A stretch of DNA of 64,000 nucleotides, from contig CAVOFV010000008.1 of the NCBI GenBank assembly GCA_963695085.1, positions 372,001-436,000 of the forward strand. The letters run 5' to 3'. Below, piece after piece: positions 63,156-64,000 of the stretch (the stretch's first letter is position 1; each line of letters starts with the position of its first letter). Position numbers and translations under genes: made by a program. The DNA is from SG8-30 sp963695085. Its GTDB lineage: Bacteria; Pseudomonadota; Gammaproteobacteria; Steroidobacterales; Steroidobacteraceae. Under the pieces are notes generated by a model, which worked only from the letters and a program-made list of their open reading frames with translations, was not told where the DNA came from and searched no databases.

Positions 63156-63522
63156 TGATTGAGGCTCCATGTGTCGGCGTTGCGACGCTTCCCGTCGTCG
63201 CGAGCCTGGCAAGTTCAGTTTCGGGATTGCCGGACCAGGGCAAGGATCGAAACCCGAGACCTGTGGAAGCCATGCAAGTCCGAAACAGTTCCCCTGATCC
63301 CCGGCACTCTGGGGCGCCGTAAACTCAGTTGCGGAACTTATAGCACCGACTGAAGCTCAGGCCACGAATTATTTCTCTGCCGTCGCCGTCATTTGGCGAT
63401 GCAGGATTGACATAACATGGCGCCGGTCCAGACGCTGAATACCGGCCGCGGCAGGTACAATTGCGCCGCCGTACGCGGCCTGTGCGCCGGGCGTTGATTT
63501 CTCTCGCTTTTTGGGACCACCG
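63156..63522. other. Divergent intergenic region between subtilase and mechanosensitive channel genes
   Basis: The 367-bp gap separates divergent genes and should hold both promoters. A short hairpin GCGACG/CGTCGC with an 8-nt loop lies near 63190 in the subtilase leader. No GCAAAGCC-type core was found, so this subtilase does not appear to share the GEMM riboswitch of the other one. I see no gene in it. Confidence 0.45.
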
Positions 63523-64000
63523 ATGAACGCATTCACAGACGTCGGCAGCCGCCTGTTCCTGGACAACGACCTGCGCTCCTGGATCATCGCGGCCGCGCAA
63601 TTCGCGGTGTGGTTCACCGTGCTGCCGCTGCTGCGGGCCTTCATCACGCGCCGCGTCAAGGCGCTGGCGCCGGAGCAGTCGGCCGCGCCGCTCGAGCTGG
63701 TGCTGGCCCTGCTCAAGAAGACCACGCGGCTGTTCCTGGTGGTCGTGGCCACCTGGCTGGCGCTGCGCTGGCTGACCATCCCCGATCAGTTCGACCGCTG
63801 GATCATGGCGGCGCTGCTGCTCGTCCTGTGGCTGCAGGTTGCCCGGTGGGGCACCGCGACGGTGAATTACCTCATCGAGCAGCGCCGCAGGCGCGACGAG
63901 ACGGCGACCGAGGGGGCCGCCAGCCTCAACATCCTGCGCTTCGTCGGCGTGGCGCTGGTCTGGGTCGTCGCCTTCCTGATGCTGCTGGCCAACCTCGGCA
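63523..64000 (+). CDS. MscS-family mechanosensitive channel, 3' part outside window
   Basis: 159 N-terminal codons are visible from the ATG at 63523. The sequence shows four hydrophobic helices: AAAQFAVWFTVLPLLRAF, TTRLFLVVVATWLALRWL, WIMAALLLVLWLQVARWG and ILRFVGVALVWVVAFLMLL. Between the last two there is a charged loop (EQRRRRDETATEGAAS). This is the N-terminal membrane arrangement of the larger MscS-like channels (for example YnaI/YbiO type), whose pore helix and cytoplasmic vestibule would follow. The call rests on the N-terminal part only, which is less conserved than the pore. It is divergent from the second subtilase. Confidence 0.75.
   Translation, partial: MNAFTDVGSRLFLDNDLRSWIIAAAQFAVWFTVLPLLRAFITRRVKALAPEQSAAPLELVLALLKKTTRLFLVVVATWLALRWLTIPDQFDRWIMAALLLVLWLQVARWGTATVNYLIEQRRRRDETATEGAASLNILRFVGVALVWVVAFLMLLANLG

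Noticed and set aside
63230..63265. tRNA-like T-loop (GGGTTTCGATCC on the minus strand)
   Set aside because: The flanking bases do not pair into a T-stem, and no anticodon or acceptor arms can be drawn.

Overview
The window is about 64 kb of high-GC DNA from a gammaproteobacterial chromosome around the replication origin. The core block is rpmH-rnpA-yidD-yidC on the minus strand, divergent from dnaA-dnaN-recF-gyrB on the plus strand, with perfect DnaA boxes and parS sites. The gene content (Mla lipid transport, split glycyl-tRNA synthetase, glnA-ntrBC, TonB-dependent receptor, TPR sulfotransferase, PEP-CTERM protein) suggests a free-living gammaproteobacterium, perhaps near Steroidobacterales, Nevskiales or Xanthomonadales. 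That placement rests on gene content and protein resemblance only.

Layout. 1-4 kb: a partial receiver/PEP-synthase-like protein and glutamate dehydrogenase gdhA. 4.4-8.6 kb: a minus-strand Mla-type lipid transport operon (CDGSH protein, STAS-MlaE, MlaF, MCE protein, PqiC-like lipoprotein, glycine-zipper lipoprotein). 8.7-19.7 kb: a KefB-like antiporter, a GST, mnmG, a secreted peptidase, a NatAB exporter, a GDYXXLXY/DUF2157 pair and a second antiporter. 19.9-30 kb: an exported protein, a Pit phosphate uptake pair, a TPR sulfotransferase with a TonB-dependent receptor, an SLC13 transporter and a PA2779/PA2778 pair. 30-31 kb: a lower-GC island with one PEP-CTERM protein behind a sigma-54 promoter. 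31-38.6 kb: mnmE, a MacAB-like efflux operon, and yidC-yidD-rnpA-rpmH. 38.7-45.3 kb: dnaA, dnaN, recF, gyrB and origin and centromere signals. 45.4-51 kb: three lipoproteins, plsC, glyS and glyQ. 51-56 kb: the nitrogen regulon glnA-(DUF4124)-ntrB-ntrC with NtrC boxes and a sigma-54 promoter. 56-63 kb: two secreted subtilases facing each other around two divergent paralogous small lipoproteins. The first subtilase lies behind a class I cyclic-di-GMP riboswitch. The window ends inside an MscS-type channel gene.

The most notable signals are the c-di-GMP riboswitch ahead of the subtilase, the subtilase/lipoprotein cluster, three parS sites within recF and the recF-gyrB gap, an rnpA gene whose only sensible start is ACG, and the sigma-54 promoter of the PEP-CTERM gene. 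Several accessory genes (mlaE, the GDYXXLXY gene, both subtilases, both small lipoproteins) carry single-base frameshifts, whereas the core genes are intact. Because the corrected readings keep their catalytic residues and I saw no nonsense codons in them, assembly indels are at least as likely as real decay.
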